From contig NZ_CP047941.1 of NCBI RefSeq assembly GCF_014279815.1, forward strand, positions 1,054,001-1,118,000: DNA of 64,000 nucleotides, in the 5' to 3' direction. The stretch is from Synechococcus sp. NOUM97013 (GTDB lineage: Bacteria; Cyanobacteriota; Cyanobacteriia; PCC-6307; Cyanobiaceae). A model generated the notes under the pieces. That model was given only the letters and a program-made list of their open reading frames with translations. It was not told where the DNA came from and did not search any database. Shown piece after piece: positions 29,384 through 37,954 of the stretch; position 1 is the stretch's first letter, and each line of letters starts with the position of its first letter. The translations under genes were made by a program, and so were the position numbers.

Positions 29384-29439
29384 GCGCGGCGTCTTGCCCA
29401 GACAGTGCAAACAACCAATTTACCTTCTCGAGGTCCCTG

Positions 29440-30087
29440 TCAGGCCGATTGGCTCAACCAGCGCAAGCTGGCGCGTAACCAACCCTCAGCGTCGTTGGCG
29501 TCAGGCAGGTCAGTGGCCGAGGCGACGGCACGCATGGCACGCCTGATTTCCAGGTCTTCGTAGCCGAGCGTTTCCAGAGTGAGTTGAAGTTCCTGCAGCG
29601 ATTCCGGATGGATCGGCAGAGCTTGCACGTCGCTGCGATCGACGAGGGACAAGCTGGGCTCTTCACTGCTTGGAGCCCACGCACCTAAACGATCCCGCAG
29701 CTCCACGGCGATCCTCTCTGCCGTGCGCTTGCCGACGCCCTGGGCTTGTGTCAGGCGTTTCAGATCGCCATCGATGATGGCGGCCACCAAATCGGCGGCT
29801 GTGCAGCTATCGAGCAATGACAAAGCCACTTGCGGGCCGACGCCATTAACGCCGATCAAGGTCCTGAACAGATCCCGGTCCATCTGTAACGGGAATCCAT
29901 ACAGGTGCGAGCCGTCCTCGCGATGGACCTGATGAATCCAGAGTGTGCAGCTGTCTCCATCAACTGATGTTTGATCCCGACGGGTGAGTTGCACCTCATA
30001 GCCCACGCCTCCGCAGGCGATCACCAAGCCGTGGCGTCCACCCTGCTCCCACGTCTGGATGCGTTCGCCTTGAAGCCAACCGATCAC
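29440..30087 (-). CDS. ruvA: Holliday junction branch migration protein RuvA
   Basis: A 215-residue DNA-binding subunit of RuvAB. Domain I is an OB fold (1-65), domain II carries helix-hairpin-helix motifs (TLIGVNGVGPQVALSLLD and QGVGKRTAERIAVEL), and domain III is a C-terminal helical region that contacts RuvB (LETLGYEDLEIRRAM). Followed by rpsO 56 bases downstream. ruvB is not in the window. Confidence 0.96.
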   Translation of the reverse strand: MIGWLQGERIQTWEQGGRHGLVIACGGVGYEVQLTRRDQTSVDGDSCTLWIHQVHREDGSHLYGFPLQMDRDLFRTLIGVNGVGPQVALSLLDSCTAADLVAAIIDGDLKRLTQAQGVGKRTAERIAVELRDRLGAWAPSSEEPSLSLVDRSDVQALPIHPESLQELQLTLETLGYEDLEIRRAMRAVASATDLPDANDAEGWLRASLRWLSQSA

Positions 30088-30237
30088 GACGGTCTCCAGG
30101 GATGAATGGGCGAATTCACGTGGACTTCCGACTTAGGAGGGATTGACCACAACCATGATGCCGCCGCTAACACCCCAACGATGCAGCTCTGACTGGCAGC
30201 TGTTTTCGGACCTTCACCAGCGCGGGTGAGGACTCGC

Positions 30238-30402
30238 TCAGTCTTGATCCCGTGGAGCTTGAACATTTGATTCCTGCTCCGCTGCGAGTTCGCGAAGGTA
30301 GCGGCGATGCTGCGGCGATTCGTGGCCAGTGAGAGTCTGAATTTTGTTGTTTTTTGCAGAAAGAAATCTTCCCCTCGAAGGGGTGAATGTTGCGTGAGTC
30401 AT
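30238..30402 (-). CDS. Small hypothetical protein (doubtful)
   Basis: A 54-residue frame from ATG 30402 with a polar, helical C-terminus (HRRYLRELAAEQESNVQ). No family, no strong ribosome binding site seen. It is the most plausible frame in the 543-base stretch 30088-30630, which otherwise holds nothing I can support; a second tiny frame at 30473-30589 (+, four Cys/Ser-rich residues clusters) is weaker. Confidence 0.3.
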   Translation of the reverse strand: MTHATFTPSRGRFLSAKNNKIQTLTGHESPQHRRYLRELAAEQESNVQAPRDQD

Positions 30403-30630
30403 GCAAGCTTCAAAAGGTATTTGTTTTCGCGCTTCGATCCCGATAGGGCGTCTTGCGTACCGCCATACTCTCATGGACGGAATGGCGCCGCAATCCTTGG
30501 TCATCAATTGCTGTTCTTGCCAGGTCAATCTCAGCCCTGAATCGTGCAAATCGATTGGCATCACGTCGTCATGGCGTGTGGCGACGTGATGATGTTGCTG
30601 ATATGACGCCTGGAGCTCACTGATCTGAGA

Positions 30631-31215
30631 TCAGCCTGCCAGCGTGGCCGGAGCTGCTGCTTTATCGCGCAGTTCCGCATCGATCAACAGCAGAGCTGCA
30701 GGTTGATTGGCAGCGAACTTCACGCGGCCGAGCAGATAAGCCGCCTCGTGTTCAGAAAGTCTTTGGCCTTCCACTATCGGGTCGAGAAAGACAGTGGTTC
30801 TCATGTCATTGTCTTGCTCGGCAGTTTTGTAAAGCTGCAGAACGGATGATGTGACGTCGGCTTCCATTCGGAACACATCCGAAATCACAGCTTCAGTATT
30901 GCTCCATTGCTGGCAGGGAGGTTCGATCGTGTCGAGCACCACGGTTTGGCCGCGGGAAATCAGGTAATCGGCGAACTGCGCAGCATGCTGTTGTTCTTGA
31001 TTGCCTTCGTCGCGCAAGTAGTTGGCAAATCCAACAAGTTCACGTTCCGCGAACCAGATGGCCGTGGCGAAATAGGCCGCTGCAGACTGCCGTTCCATGT
31101 TGAGGTGTGCCTGCATGTGCTCGAGCAGTTCGGCCGACATCGGTTCGGCCATGGCCCGACCGGAAGGGCCTGTTGCCACGTTGCTGGATGTCTGGATGGG
31201 TGAGGTATAGGTCAT
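30631..31215 (-). CDS. Ferritin (bacterial, SynFtn-like)
   Basis: A 194-residue ferritin that stores iron as ferric oxide in a 24-mer shell. The four-helix bundle carries ferroxidase ligands in HLNMERQSAAAYF and FANYLRDEGNQEQQHAAQF, with further Glu residues in LYKTAEQDND and EHEAAYLLGRVK. A 25-residue disordered N-terminus precedes the bundle. Two Fur-box-like palindromes lie upstream (31306-31322 and 31368-31384), which suggests iron-dependent control, although ferritin would be expected to respond oppositely to uptake genes. Confidence 0.9.
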   Translation of the reverse strand: MTYTSPIQTSSNVATGPSGRAMAEPMSAELLEHMQAHLNMERQSAAAYFATAIWFAERELVGFANYLRDEGNQEQQHAAQFADYLISRGQTVVLDTIEPPCQQWSNTEAVISDVFRMEADVTSSVLQLYKTAEQDNDMRTTVFLDPIVEGQRLSEHEAAYLLGRVKFAANQPAALLLIDAELRDKAAAPATLAG

Positions 31216-31305
31216 GTTTTCCCCTGTGGTGTGTTCCGTAAGCGTGTGTCAATTATGCCTGAAAGATTGACTTAGTGCCAAGAAATCGACGGGCAAGTTT
31301 TGTTT

Positions 31306-31322
31306 TTGAGAATCATCTTCAA
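31306..31322. promoter_or_regulatory. Fur-box-like palindrome 1
   Basis: TTGAGAATCATCTTCAA. Its 7-1-7 core TGAGAAT-C-ATCTTCA matches the consensus TGATAAT-N-ATTATCA at 11 of 14 positions. It is 91 bases upstream of the ferritin start. Function not shown. Confidence 0.4.
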
Positions 31323-31367
31323 ATGCATTTGTTGTTTTTGGTTTGATGATTGAAGTGCTTATTTTTC

Positions 31368-31384
31368 TTGATCTTCATTCTCAA
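31368..31384. promoter_or_regulatory. Fur-box-like palindrome 2
   Basis: TTGATCTTCATTCTCAA; its reverse complement shares 13 of 17 bases with box 1 and has the same 11 of 14 match to the 7-1-7 Fur core. It lies between ferritin and the lipoprotein gene at 31516, so it could control either. Confidence 0.4.
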
Positions 31385-31515
31385 AAAGGGTCGGGTCGTG
31401 GTGTGGCTTCCCGTTCGATCCCGTCACGCGTGCTGAGGGTGCAGCCTGTCGGCCTGGTGCCACAGTTTCGAGAGTGCTGCAACATTGCAGTGATCTCGCG
31501 TCGTGCTCTCTCTCC

Positions 31516-31959
31516 ATGCTTTCACTGTTCAGGCTTTGGCGCAGAGCCGTTCTGTCGTTGCTGGTGATGGGACTGATCTTGGTGGGGTTGTCCGCTTGCT
31601 CCGTCAGTGATCGACCGTCTCGGGGGGTTCTGCTCAGTGCTCTGGGGCAGCAGATTCAGCTCACTCAGACCGCCATTGCCCAGTCGCTTGATCTGCAGGC
31701 CTCTGGTGTGCCGGAAGTCAGCCGGGTTCGGATCGAGGAACAGGAGAGTCTGCGCATCGGCGATCAGAAGGGCGTGCATCTCACCGGTCGTTTTGATTGG
31801 CGACTTCCAGGCGATGCCGTGAAGGTGGATAGTCCCTTCGAGCTGTTTCTGGAACGGGGGGACCGCGGCGAAAGCTGGAGATTGGCTCTTCCCAGTGGTT
31901 CTGATGACGGCAGTTCCCAGATCTGGATCACCTATCCCCTGGCGATTGATCCGGCCTGA
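31516..31959 (+). CDS. Lipoprotein of unknown function
   Basis: A 147-residue protein with a lipoprotein signal peptide: hydrophobic core SLLVMGLILVG and lipobox LSAC, so cleavage precedes the Cys at about residue 27. The mature part is a soluble alpha/beta domain ending QIWITYPLAIDPA. Family not recognised. The start MLSLFRLW at 31516 is chosen over 31474 because it gives a normal signal peptide. The 3' end overlaps the convergent permease by 32 bases. The 300-base stretch before it holds only the two Fur-like boxes. Confidence 0.75.
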   Translation: MLSLFRLWRRAVLSLLVMGLILVGLSACSVSDRPSRGVLLSALGQQIQLTQTAIAQSLDLQASGVPEVSRVRIEEQESLRIGDQKGVHLTGRFDWRLPGDAVKVDSPFELFLERGDRGESWRLALPSGSDDGSSQIWITYPLAIDPA

Positions 31960-32854
31960 CGGGCTGCCTGGCGCTGAGGCTGATCAAGGTGGCACCCAGC
32001 ACACAGAGTGCTCCCACCACCACGGTGCCGCTGATCGGTTCAGCGAAAAACAGCACACCCCAGAGCGTCGCGAAGACCACCTGCACGTAATTGATTGAGG
32101 TGGCTCGCGCTGCCGGCAGAGCTGCGAGCCCTTGCGTCAGCCACACCTGCCCCAGCTGGGTGAATAAACCAACGCCAAGCAGCCATATCCATTCGCTGCT
32201 GGTGGGTTGCACCATCGTGTTCACCAACAAAGGCAAGGTTGCTGGCACCGACACCAGCGGGAAATAAAACACGATCACTAGGGGATGCTCCCGCACAGAG
32301 AGCTGGCGCACACTCACATAGGCCAGAGCCGTCATCAGCGCTCCACCCAGGCCGATCAGTGCCGCCATGGCCGGAAGACCTTCTACATCTTGGCCAATCC
32401 ATTCCGGTTGGATGACGAGCAGCACACCGATTAATCCCAGGAGGATTGCCAGGCTGATCCGCTTGCGGATCGGCTCACCCAGCAGCGCCCAGGCGCACAG
32501 AGCCGTGAAGGTGGGGTAGGTGTATTGCAGCAGGGTTGCTGCTGCCAGAGGCAGTCCCGCCAGAGCTTGAAAAAACAGCAGCAGGGCCACGGTGCCCAGC
32601 CCCCCGCGCAGAATCAGCAGTCCCTTTTGATGCCCCCAGGGAGACACCCGCAAACGCGCCAACATCGACAGTGTGATCACGATGCTGATCACGGAGCGGA
32701 TCAGCACGATCTGGGCGACCGGCAAGCGGCCGCCCAGGTGTTTCACGCACACGGTCATCAAACTGAAGGCAAGAGCTGCCCCGATCAGGGCTAGCCCTGC
32801 CCTCCAGTCCTTTGTTGACTGGGACCCTCGGATGGTCGCCAGCAGGCCCTGCAT
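31928..32854 (-). CDS. DMT-superfamily (EamA) permease
   Basis: A 308-residue integral membrane protein with two EamA repeats and about ten helices; repeat 1 ends near YTYPTFTALCAWALLGEP and repeat 2 near TSINYVQVVFATLWGVLFFAEPISG, both typical. These permeases export amino acids, nucleotide sugars or other metabolites; substrate not predictable. The start at 32854 is preferred, with an alternative at 32893. Divergent from dnaG. Confidence 0.88.
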   Translation of the reverse strand: MQGLLATIRGSQSTKDWRAGLALIGAALAFSLMTVCVKHLGGRLPVAQIVLIRSVISIVITLSMLARLRVSPWGHQKGLLILRGGLGTVALLLFFQALAGLPLAAATLLQYTYPTFTALCAWALLGEPIRKRISLAILLGLIGVLLVIQPEWIGQDVEGLPAMAALIGLGGALMTALAYVSVRQLSVREHPLVIVFYFPLVSVPATLPLLVNTMVQPTSSEWIWLLGVGLFTQLGQVWLTQGLAALPAARATSINYVQVVFATLWGVLFFAEPISGTVVVGALCVLGATLISLSARQPVRPDQSPGDR

Positions 32855-32934
32855 CGCTCGGTCCGTGCGTATCCGGCTAACGATGCCATCCATCGGATCT
32901 GGCCGCTTTCGCCGGTGTCTTCCACAATGGGCCG

Positions 32935-35034
32935 ATGGCTATGCCCCGCCTTCACCCCCGCACCATCGAGGCCGTCAAGGAGCGCGCTGACATCGTTGAT
33001 GTGGTGGGCGAGCACGTGGTGCTCAAGAAAAAGGGCCGCGAGTTTGTCGGCATCTGTCCGTTTCATGACGACAGCAAACCGTCGATGACGGTGTCACCGG
33101 CGAAGCAGTTCTACTACTGCTTCTCTTGTGGGGCCGGGGGCAATTCCATCAAGTTTTTGATGGAGTTCCAGCGCCAGAGCTTCAGCGATGTGGTGCTGGA
33201 TCTGGCACGCCGCTATCAGCTGCCGGTGGAGACCGTTGATGGACCCCAGCAGGAGCGGCTCAAACAACAGTTGTCACGCCGCGACAAACTTCACCGCGCT
33301 TTGACGCTTGCCGCGGGTTGGTTTCGTTCGCAGCTCAGAACATCAGAGGGTGCTGATGCCCTGCGCTATCTGCGCGAGGCACGCGGCTTGAATGAAGCCA
33401 CCCTCGAACAGTTTGAGCTCGGGTATGCACCCGATCAATGGGACGGTCTGCTCAAACACCTTCAGCAGGTGGAGGGACTTGCCCCTGAGCTCCTGGAAGC
33501 TGCGGGTCTGGTAGTTCCGCGCAAAGGCGGCAATGGCTTCTACGACCGTTTCCGTCACCGTGTGATGGTGCCCATCCGCGACCGGCAGGGCCGTGTGATC
33601 GGTTTCGGCGGTCGCAGCCTGGATGGGGGTGAGCCCAAATATCTCAATTCTCCAGAAACGGAGGTGTTCGAGAAGGGCAAGCATCTGTTTGGACTGGATC
33701 GGGCGTCATCAGCGATTCGTAAAGACGACCGGGCTGTGGTGGTTGAGGGCTATTTCGATGTGATTGCCCTGCATGCAGCTGGGGTGACCAATGCCGTGGC
33801 CTCTCTTGGCACAGCCCTCAGTGGTCAACAGATCACGCAGCTGTGCCGATGCAGTGACGGCAAGCGCATCGTGCTCAATTTCGATGCTGATGGTGCTGGT
33901 GTCCGCGCTGCCAATCGCGCCATTGGAGAAGTGGAACAGCTTGCCCTTCAAGGGCAGCTTGAGCTGCGGGTGTTGCACCTGCCGTCCGGCAAGGATCCGG
34001 ATGAATTTCTCAAGGACCATGGCGCCGGTGACTACCGCGCCTTGCTGGACCAGGCACCGCTCTGGCTGGACTGGCAGATCGAACAGGTTCTTGAGGGCAG
34101 GGATCTCACGAAGGCCGACCAGTTCCAGCGTTCGGTGTCGGCCCTGGTTGAGCTGCTCGGCAAGTTGCCGCAGTCAGCGATTCGCACCCACTACATCCAG
34201 CAAGTGGCGGAACGCCTCAGTGGTGGCCAGGGGCGCTTGGCGCTGCAGTTGGAGGAGGACCTTCGCCAACAGGTGCAGGGGCAGCGTTGGCATGGCCGTT
34301 CCACTCGCCATGAAAAAGCCGGTGAAGCCAGTCAGCGTGAGCGTTGTGAAGCGGAAATTCTGCGGCTTTATCTGCACTGTCCCTCGTATCGCGGCGCCAT
34401 CCGTCAAGAACTGAGACGACGGGAGCTCGAGGATTTCGCCTTGCAGCACCATCGGCTGCTCTGGTCTGAAATCACAGATCTGGAAGAGGGCAATCTCGGC
34501 AGCGTGCGCCTGGAGTCGATCAGCCGCGGACAGGATCGCGGCGATGAGCTGGCCGATCTGGATTTACCTCGCCTGCTCACGGATCAGCTGCTGCTTGAAA
34601 ACAGCGACCTGGTTGGACGGTTAACCCCTCTGCTGGAGCCAGGTGAGCTGCAGCGTGTTGCTTTGGCACGCCCCATGGAGCAGCTGCGTGGGACGGCCGC
34701 CATGCTGGAGCGGCAGAAAAGCCACAAACGCTGTCGGCATCTGCTCGAAGCCTGGACCGGTCAACGGCTGGAGACGCTCGAGCGCTGCATTGCGGTGCTG
34801 ATCGACCAGGAAAGGGATCAGAAATCCACCGAAGTGATGGACATGGAACAACGCATCCAGGGCATGTTTGAGGATCTCAACGCCGAAGCGCTGCGGTTTC
34901 AGGAGCTCTATTACAGCGAGCGTCGCCACATCCAACACCTCGATCAGCAGCGTTGTGCCGGCTACACCCCGGAAGCGCAATCTCAATCTGGTTCCGATGC
35001 GGCTGTTGAACCGGCCCCGTCGGTCAACGGCTGA
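32935..35034 (+). CDS. dnaG: DNA primase
   Basis: A 699-residue primase that makes RNA primers for replication. A CHC2 zinc domain at the N-terminus (C41, H44, C62, C65 in CPFH and CFSCGAGG) is followed by the RNAP basic subdomain with GFGGR and a Toprim domain (VVEGYFDVIALHAAG, NFDADGAGVRAANRA), then a C-terminal helicase-binding domain. Length is normal for cyanobacteria. Start may be ATG 32935 or ATG 32941. It overlaps the convergent HExxH gene by 52 bases. Confidence 0.97.
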   Translation: MAMPRLHPRTIEAVKERADIVDVVGEHVVLKKKGREFVGICPFHDDSKPSMTVSPAKQFYYCFSCGAGGNSIKFLMEFQRQSFSDVVLDLARRYQLPVETVDGPQQERLKQQLSRRDKLHRALTLAAGWFRSQLRTSEGADALRYLREARGLNEATLEQFELGYAPDQWDGLLKHLQQVEGLAPELLEAAGLVVPRKGGNGFYDRFRHRVMVPIRDRQGRVIGFGGRSLDGGEPKYLNSPETEVFEKGKHLFGLDRASSAIRKDDRAVVVEGYFDVIALHAAGVTNAVASLGTALSGQQITQLCRCSDGKRIVLNFDADGAGVRAANRAIGEVEQLALQGQLELRVLHLPSGKDPDEFLKDHGAGDYRALLDQAPLWLDWQIEQVLEGRDLTKADQFQRSVSALVELLGKLPQSAIRTHYIQQVAERLSGGQGRLALQLEEDLRQQVQGQRWHGRSTRHEKAGEASQRERCEAEILRLYLHCPSYRGAIRQELRRRELEDFALQHHRLLWSEITDLEEGNLGSVRLESISRGQDRGDELADLDLPRLLTDQLLLENSDLVGRLTPLLEPGELQRVALARPMEQLRGTAAMLERQKSHKRCRHLLEAWTGQRLETLERCIAVLIDQERDQKSTEVMDMEQRIQGMFEDLNAEALRFQELYYSERRHIQHLDQQRCAGYTPEAQSQSGSDAAVEPAPSVNG

Positions 35035-35981
35035 TTCAGCTGACCGCGCACGAGTTTGGCCAGCAATGGCATCGCATCGATCGGCCACTGGTGCCTGGCT
35101 ATCAGTTCTTCCAGTTCAGCCGCACGTTGCAGCACCATCTGAAAGGCCTGATGGTGCTCGCTTGGCTCCAGGGTTGAGACATAAACGTGGGCGCGTGCAT
35201 CACTGTCGGGATGCGCGTGCATGGACAGTCCCAATCCTCGTCTGAACAGATCCGCATCAAAACGGCCGAGTGCTGCAGTCATCCCGAGGGCATCCGCGAC
35301 CAGTTCGTCGTAGAGGTTGATCCGCATCTCACCAACCAGCCGACGGCAGGCGATGTGGGTCAGCTCATGTTCCAGCCGCCAGGTCTGAGAAAGCGCAATC
35401 CATTGGTCAGCGGAGGGCTGATCGGGAATGGAGTCGGCTGGCAGTGAGGAATAGGGCGCTCTGTGCAAGAGCAGAATCTGACAGCGCGTCCGTCGGTCCA
35501 CCTCCCTGATCAGTCCCCAGTGGATCAGGCCTGAGATGGCCTGGGCATGCACGGTTGGTTGCACCGGTACTTCTTCGCAGCGGTTAGCCAGACAGCGCAC
35601 CGCCAGCACGAAATCTCTGTGATCCCTGAAGCTGAGCACCGGCACGGCACCGGTGGGGTGGGGAGCCAGGCTGATCGATGGCCCTGCAGGGTCATGGAGT
35701 TGAGGCGCTTGGGCCAGATCAGCGGCTTGCGCTGGCTCACCTCGCATCACCAGCCGCTGGTAAGCCTCCCCGCTGCGCACGTTGTTGCCTGGCGTGAGTA
35801 GCAGCTGGGGCAGCAGCAGGCGAAGCGCATCCCATGGCCGTTCTGTTCGGGAGTGGTTCAGCCATTGCCTCCACCAGTGTTCTCTGGCATCAGCGCCGAT
35901 GGGTAGTGACGGCCAGACGGCATTCGCCTCCTTGAAGGGTCGGCAGTACTCCGCAAGGGTCTGCATGGCCAACTGGTCCAC
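34983..35981 (-). CDS. Predicted zinc-dependent protease-like protein (HExxH)
   Basis: A 332-residue protein with HELTH in the segment WRLEHELTHIACRRLVGEMRINLYDELVADALGM. HExxH plus a downstream acidic residue in YDELVADALG resembles the gluzincin/M48-like arrangement in which the second Glu or Asp is the third zinc ligand. The N-terminal half is unmatched. No signal peptide or membrane segment, so a cytoplasmic role is likely. Family not named by me; an in-frame ATG at 35966 is an alternative start. It overlaps the 3' end of dnaG. Confidence 0.6.
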   Translation of the reverse strand: MDQLAMQTLAEYCRPFKEANAVWPSLPIGADAREHWWRQWLNHSRTERPWDALRLLLPQLLLTPGNNVRSGEAYQRLVMRGEPAQAADLAQAPQLHDPAGPSISLAPHPTGAVPVLSFRDHRDFVLAVRCLANRCEEVPVQPTVHAQAISGLIHWGLIREVDRRTRCQILLLHRAPYSSLPADSIPDQPSADQWIALSQTWRLEHELTHIACRRLVGEMRINLYDELVADALGMTAALGRFDADLFRRGLGLSMHAHPDSDARAHVYVSTLEPSEHHQAFQMVLQRAAELEELIARHQWPIDAMPLLAKLVRGQLNQPLTDGAGSTAASEPD

Positions 35982-36032
35982 TCTGCAAGGGGTCTAGCCA
36001 TGCCCCGTTTTGGATGCCCGTCCGCTCAGCAG

Positions 36033-36800
36033 TCAGCGTCCCAGCCAGCCGCCGTCCACCACAAGGGTTTCCCCGTGCATGTAGCGGGACGCTTCACTCG
36101 CCAGGAACACCACCGGCCCCCTGAGGTCATCCGGTGATCCGAAGCGACCGGCTGGCACACGCTCCAGGATTTGCCGGTGGCGGATCGGGTCGGTTCGCAG
36201 CACATCGGTCATGTCCGTTTCGATGTATCCCGGTGCGATTGCATTGACCCTCACGCCTCGACCTGCCCATTCATTGGCCAGTGAGCGGGTGAGATTGGCC
36301 AGGCCAGCTTTGCTGGCGGCGTAGCTGGCCACATGCAAGCCCCCCTGATGGCTCAGCACTGAGGCGGTTGAAATGATGCTGCCCCGGCCCCGTTCAAGCA
36401 TTGAGGCGCCGATGCGGCGACTGATGCGGAAGCAGGCGCTCAGGTTCACCTCCAGAACCTGATCCCACAGATCGTCACCGTGCTCTTCTGCCGGTGCCCG
36501 TTCAACGATGCCCGCGTTGTTCACGAGCACATCGATGCTGGGATGCTGCGCCAGCAGCGTGTTCAGTGTCTGGTCAACGGAGCTGCGGCTCCCTAGATCG
36601 CAGCGATAGCCCCAGAAACGTCGCCCATGGCGGCGAATGCTGGCTCCCACCGCACCGCCGTCCGTTTCCATCGATGCACTGAGCCCAATGATGTCGGCAC
36701 CTGCCTCAGCCAGGGCCTCGGCCATGGCGCGTCCGATTCCACGGCGACATCCCGTGATCAGCGCCACCTGGCCATCCAGCTGGAACATTGAATCCTGCAT
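36033..36800 (-). CDS. Short-chain dehydrogenase/reductase (KduD-like)
   Basis: A 255-residue Rossmann-fold oxidoreductase. Cofactor motif TGCRRGIGRAMAE, NNAG, and the Ser-Tyr-Lys triad in STASVLSHQGGLHVASYAASKAG are all present. The closest recognisable relatives are 2-deoxy-D-gluconate 3-dehydrogenases and other sugar-acid dehydrogenases; substrate inferred only. The start at 36800 removes a non-conserved upstream extension. Confidence 0.87.
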   Translation of the reverse strand: MQDSMFQLDGQVALITGCRRGIGRAMAEALAEAGADIIGLSASMETDGGAVGASIRRHGRRFWGYRCDLGSRSSVDQTLNTLLAQHPSIDVLVNNAGIVERAPAEEHGDDLWDQVLEVNLSACFRISRRIGASMLERGRGSIISTASVLSHQGGLHVASYAASKAGLANLTRSLANEWAGRGVRVNAIAPGYIETDMTDVLRTDPIRHRQILERVPAGRFGSPDDLRGPVVFLASEASRYMHGETLVVDGGWLGR

Positions 36801-36913
36801 CGCTGTGTGGCGTCCTTGGTGTGTGGAGTCCCCTGGCCCCATTGTTGGGCTTCCAGGCCCTGGGCAGCGCACCGGCTCGGGGGCATGATCAAGGCGATCG
36901 TCTGGCCACGCTG

Positions 36914-37171
36914 ATGTCCGAATTCTTCGAAGCGATCTGGAATGACGAGGGCATCGGCGATGGCGGAGACCTGCAGGAGGCGTTGCAGGCCTATGTGGCC
37001 GTCAAACCTGACGACAACGACTGGATCGCCGCCTGTGCCACTCAGGAGGTCCCACCGCGGATCGAGCGGTTTGCCTCCTTCGATGCCTACCTCGACAATG
37101 AGGATGCCCTCGAGGTGATTCCCGTGACACCGCAGATGATTGTGGTGGCAATCGAACAACTGCCGGTCTGA
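36914..37171 (+). CDS. Hypothetical protein
   Basis: An 85-residue acidic soluble protein (FFEAIWNDEGIGDGGDLQEALQAYV; FASFDAYLDNEDALEV). Family not recognised. The start MSEFFEAIWNDE is chosen at 36914. Its last base is the first of the next gene's ATG, so both are probably coupled. Confidence 0.65.
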   Translation: MSEFFEAIWNDEGIGDGGDLQEALQAYVAVKPDDNDWIAACATQEVPPRIERFASFDAYLDNEDALEVIPVTPQMIVVAIEQLPV

Positions 37172-37467
37172 TGTCTGATTCTTCCGTTGATTTCGCTGCC
37201 TGTGAGCCGGTCAATGACCTCTGGCCGTCATTGGTTGAAACCCTCGGCCTCGAACGATCGCAGCGTGCCGTGCGTCAGGCGCTGGATCTCCAAGCCATGA
37301 GCGGTAGCGCAGCAACTGTGCCTGTGCTCTTCTGCGAAACCTGTGGTCTTGCCTTAGCCAGCACTGATCTTCTGCGCGAGCAGACCGGTTTAAACAGTCA
37401 TGGAGATCGCTTTGTTGTGCTGTTTTCGAGCCGATCAGCGACTGTGCAGCTGGTTTGCCCCACGTAG
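37171..37467 (+). CDS. Hypothetical protein
   Basis: A 98-residue soluble protein with a CETCG segment and one C-terminal Cys; no recognised fold. The ATG overlaps the previous stop by one base (TGATG). Together with the small genes to 37937 it forms a run of short + strand unknowns. Confidence 0.6.
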   Translation: MSDSSVDFAACEPVNDLWPSLVETLGLERSQRAVRQALDLQAMSGSAATVPVLFCETCGLALASTDLLREQTGLNSHGDRFVVLFSSRSATVQLVCPT

Positions 37468-37538
37468 ATCGCCATGGAGAACACGGACAGCGTCTTGATT
37501 CGTCGACAAGATGATTGCTCGCGATCAGTTGCCATTTC

Positions 37539-37718
37539 ATGACCGGTGAGCCAATCGATCCCACTGGGTTCAATCCCCTCGCCATGGTCGACATGTGGGA
37601 AGACATGCATGCCCTGGTTGCGGCGTGGGAGTCAAAGCACAGTGCCAACCCTGCTGTTGCCGCCGCAGCGCTCGAGGAGTTTGCAGCGGCGCTGGTTCAA
37701 CGACCGAAGCCGTTTTAG
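37539..37718 (+). CDS. Small acidic hypothetical protein
   Basis: A 59-residue protein, mainly helical (MVDMWEDMHALVAAWESKH, AVAAAALEEFAAALVQ). Start at ATG 37539; an in-frame upstream start at 37515 is less likely. Not recognised. Confidence 0.55.
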   Translation: MTGEPIDPTGFNPLAMVDMWEDMHALVAAWESKHSANPAVAAAALEEFAAALVQRPKPF

Positions 37719-37738
37719 ATCCCTGTGGTCTTGAACCC

Positions 37739-37816
37739 GTGTTCTGGACGGTGGTCGTCGCCTGTGTTGCGCCGATCTGGTTACGGTTTGCACTGCTGAC
37801 GCTGATCCATGAGTGA
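37739..37816 (+). CDS. Possible 25-residue membrane peptide
   Basis: GTG-started frame encoding mostly a single hydrophobic helix (FWTVVVACVAPIWLRFALLTLI). Its TGA overlaps the ATG of the next small membrane gene by eight bases, suggesting coupling. Very short, so uncertain. Confidence 0.25.
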   Translation: MFWTVVVACVAPIWLRFALLTLIHE

Positions 37817-37937
37817 TTACACCGTTGCTATCTGGGCCACGATCGGACTGATGGTGGTGTTCACGGTTCCCGTGGTCTGGCAGTTTCTGCAACCCAATGA
37901 CGACGACTTCGGTGATCTCACCAAGCGTCCGAAATGA
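37809..37937 (+). CDS. 42-residue single-pass membrane protein
   Basis: MSDYTVAIWATIGLMVVFTV starts a short N-terminal polar patch and one helix (about 6-26), followed by an acidic tail QPNDDDFGDLTKRPK. The composition resembles small thylakoid complex subunits, but it matches none I know (not PsbN, PetL, PsaM or NdhQ by eye). Confidence 0.55.
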   Translation: MSDYTVAIWATIGLMVVFTVPVVWQFLQPNDDDFGDLTKRPK

Positions 37938-37954
37938 CCCCTGGTTGATGCGCC

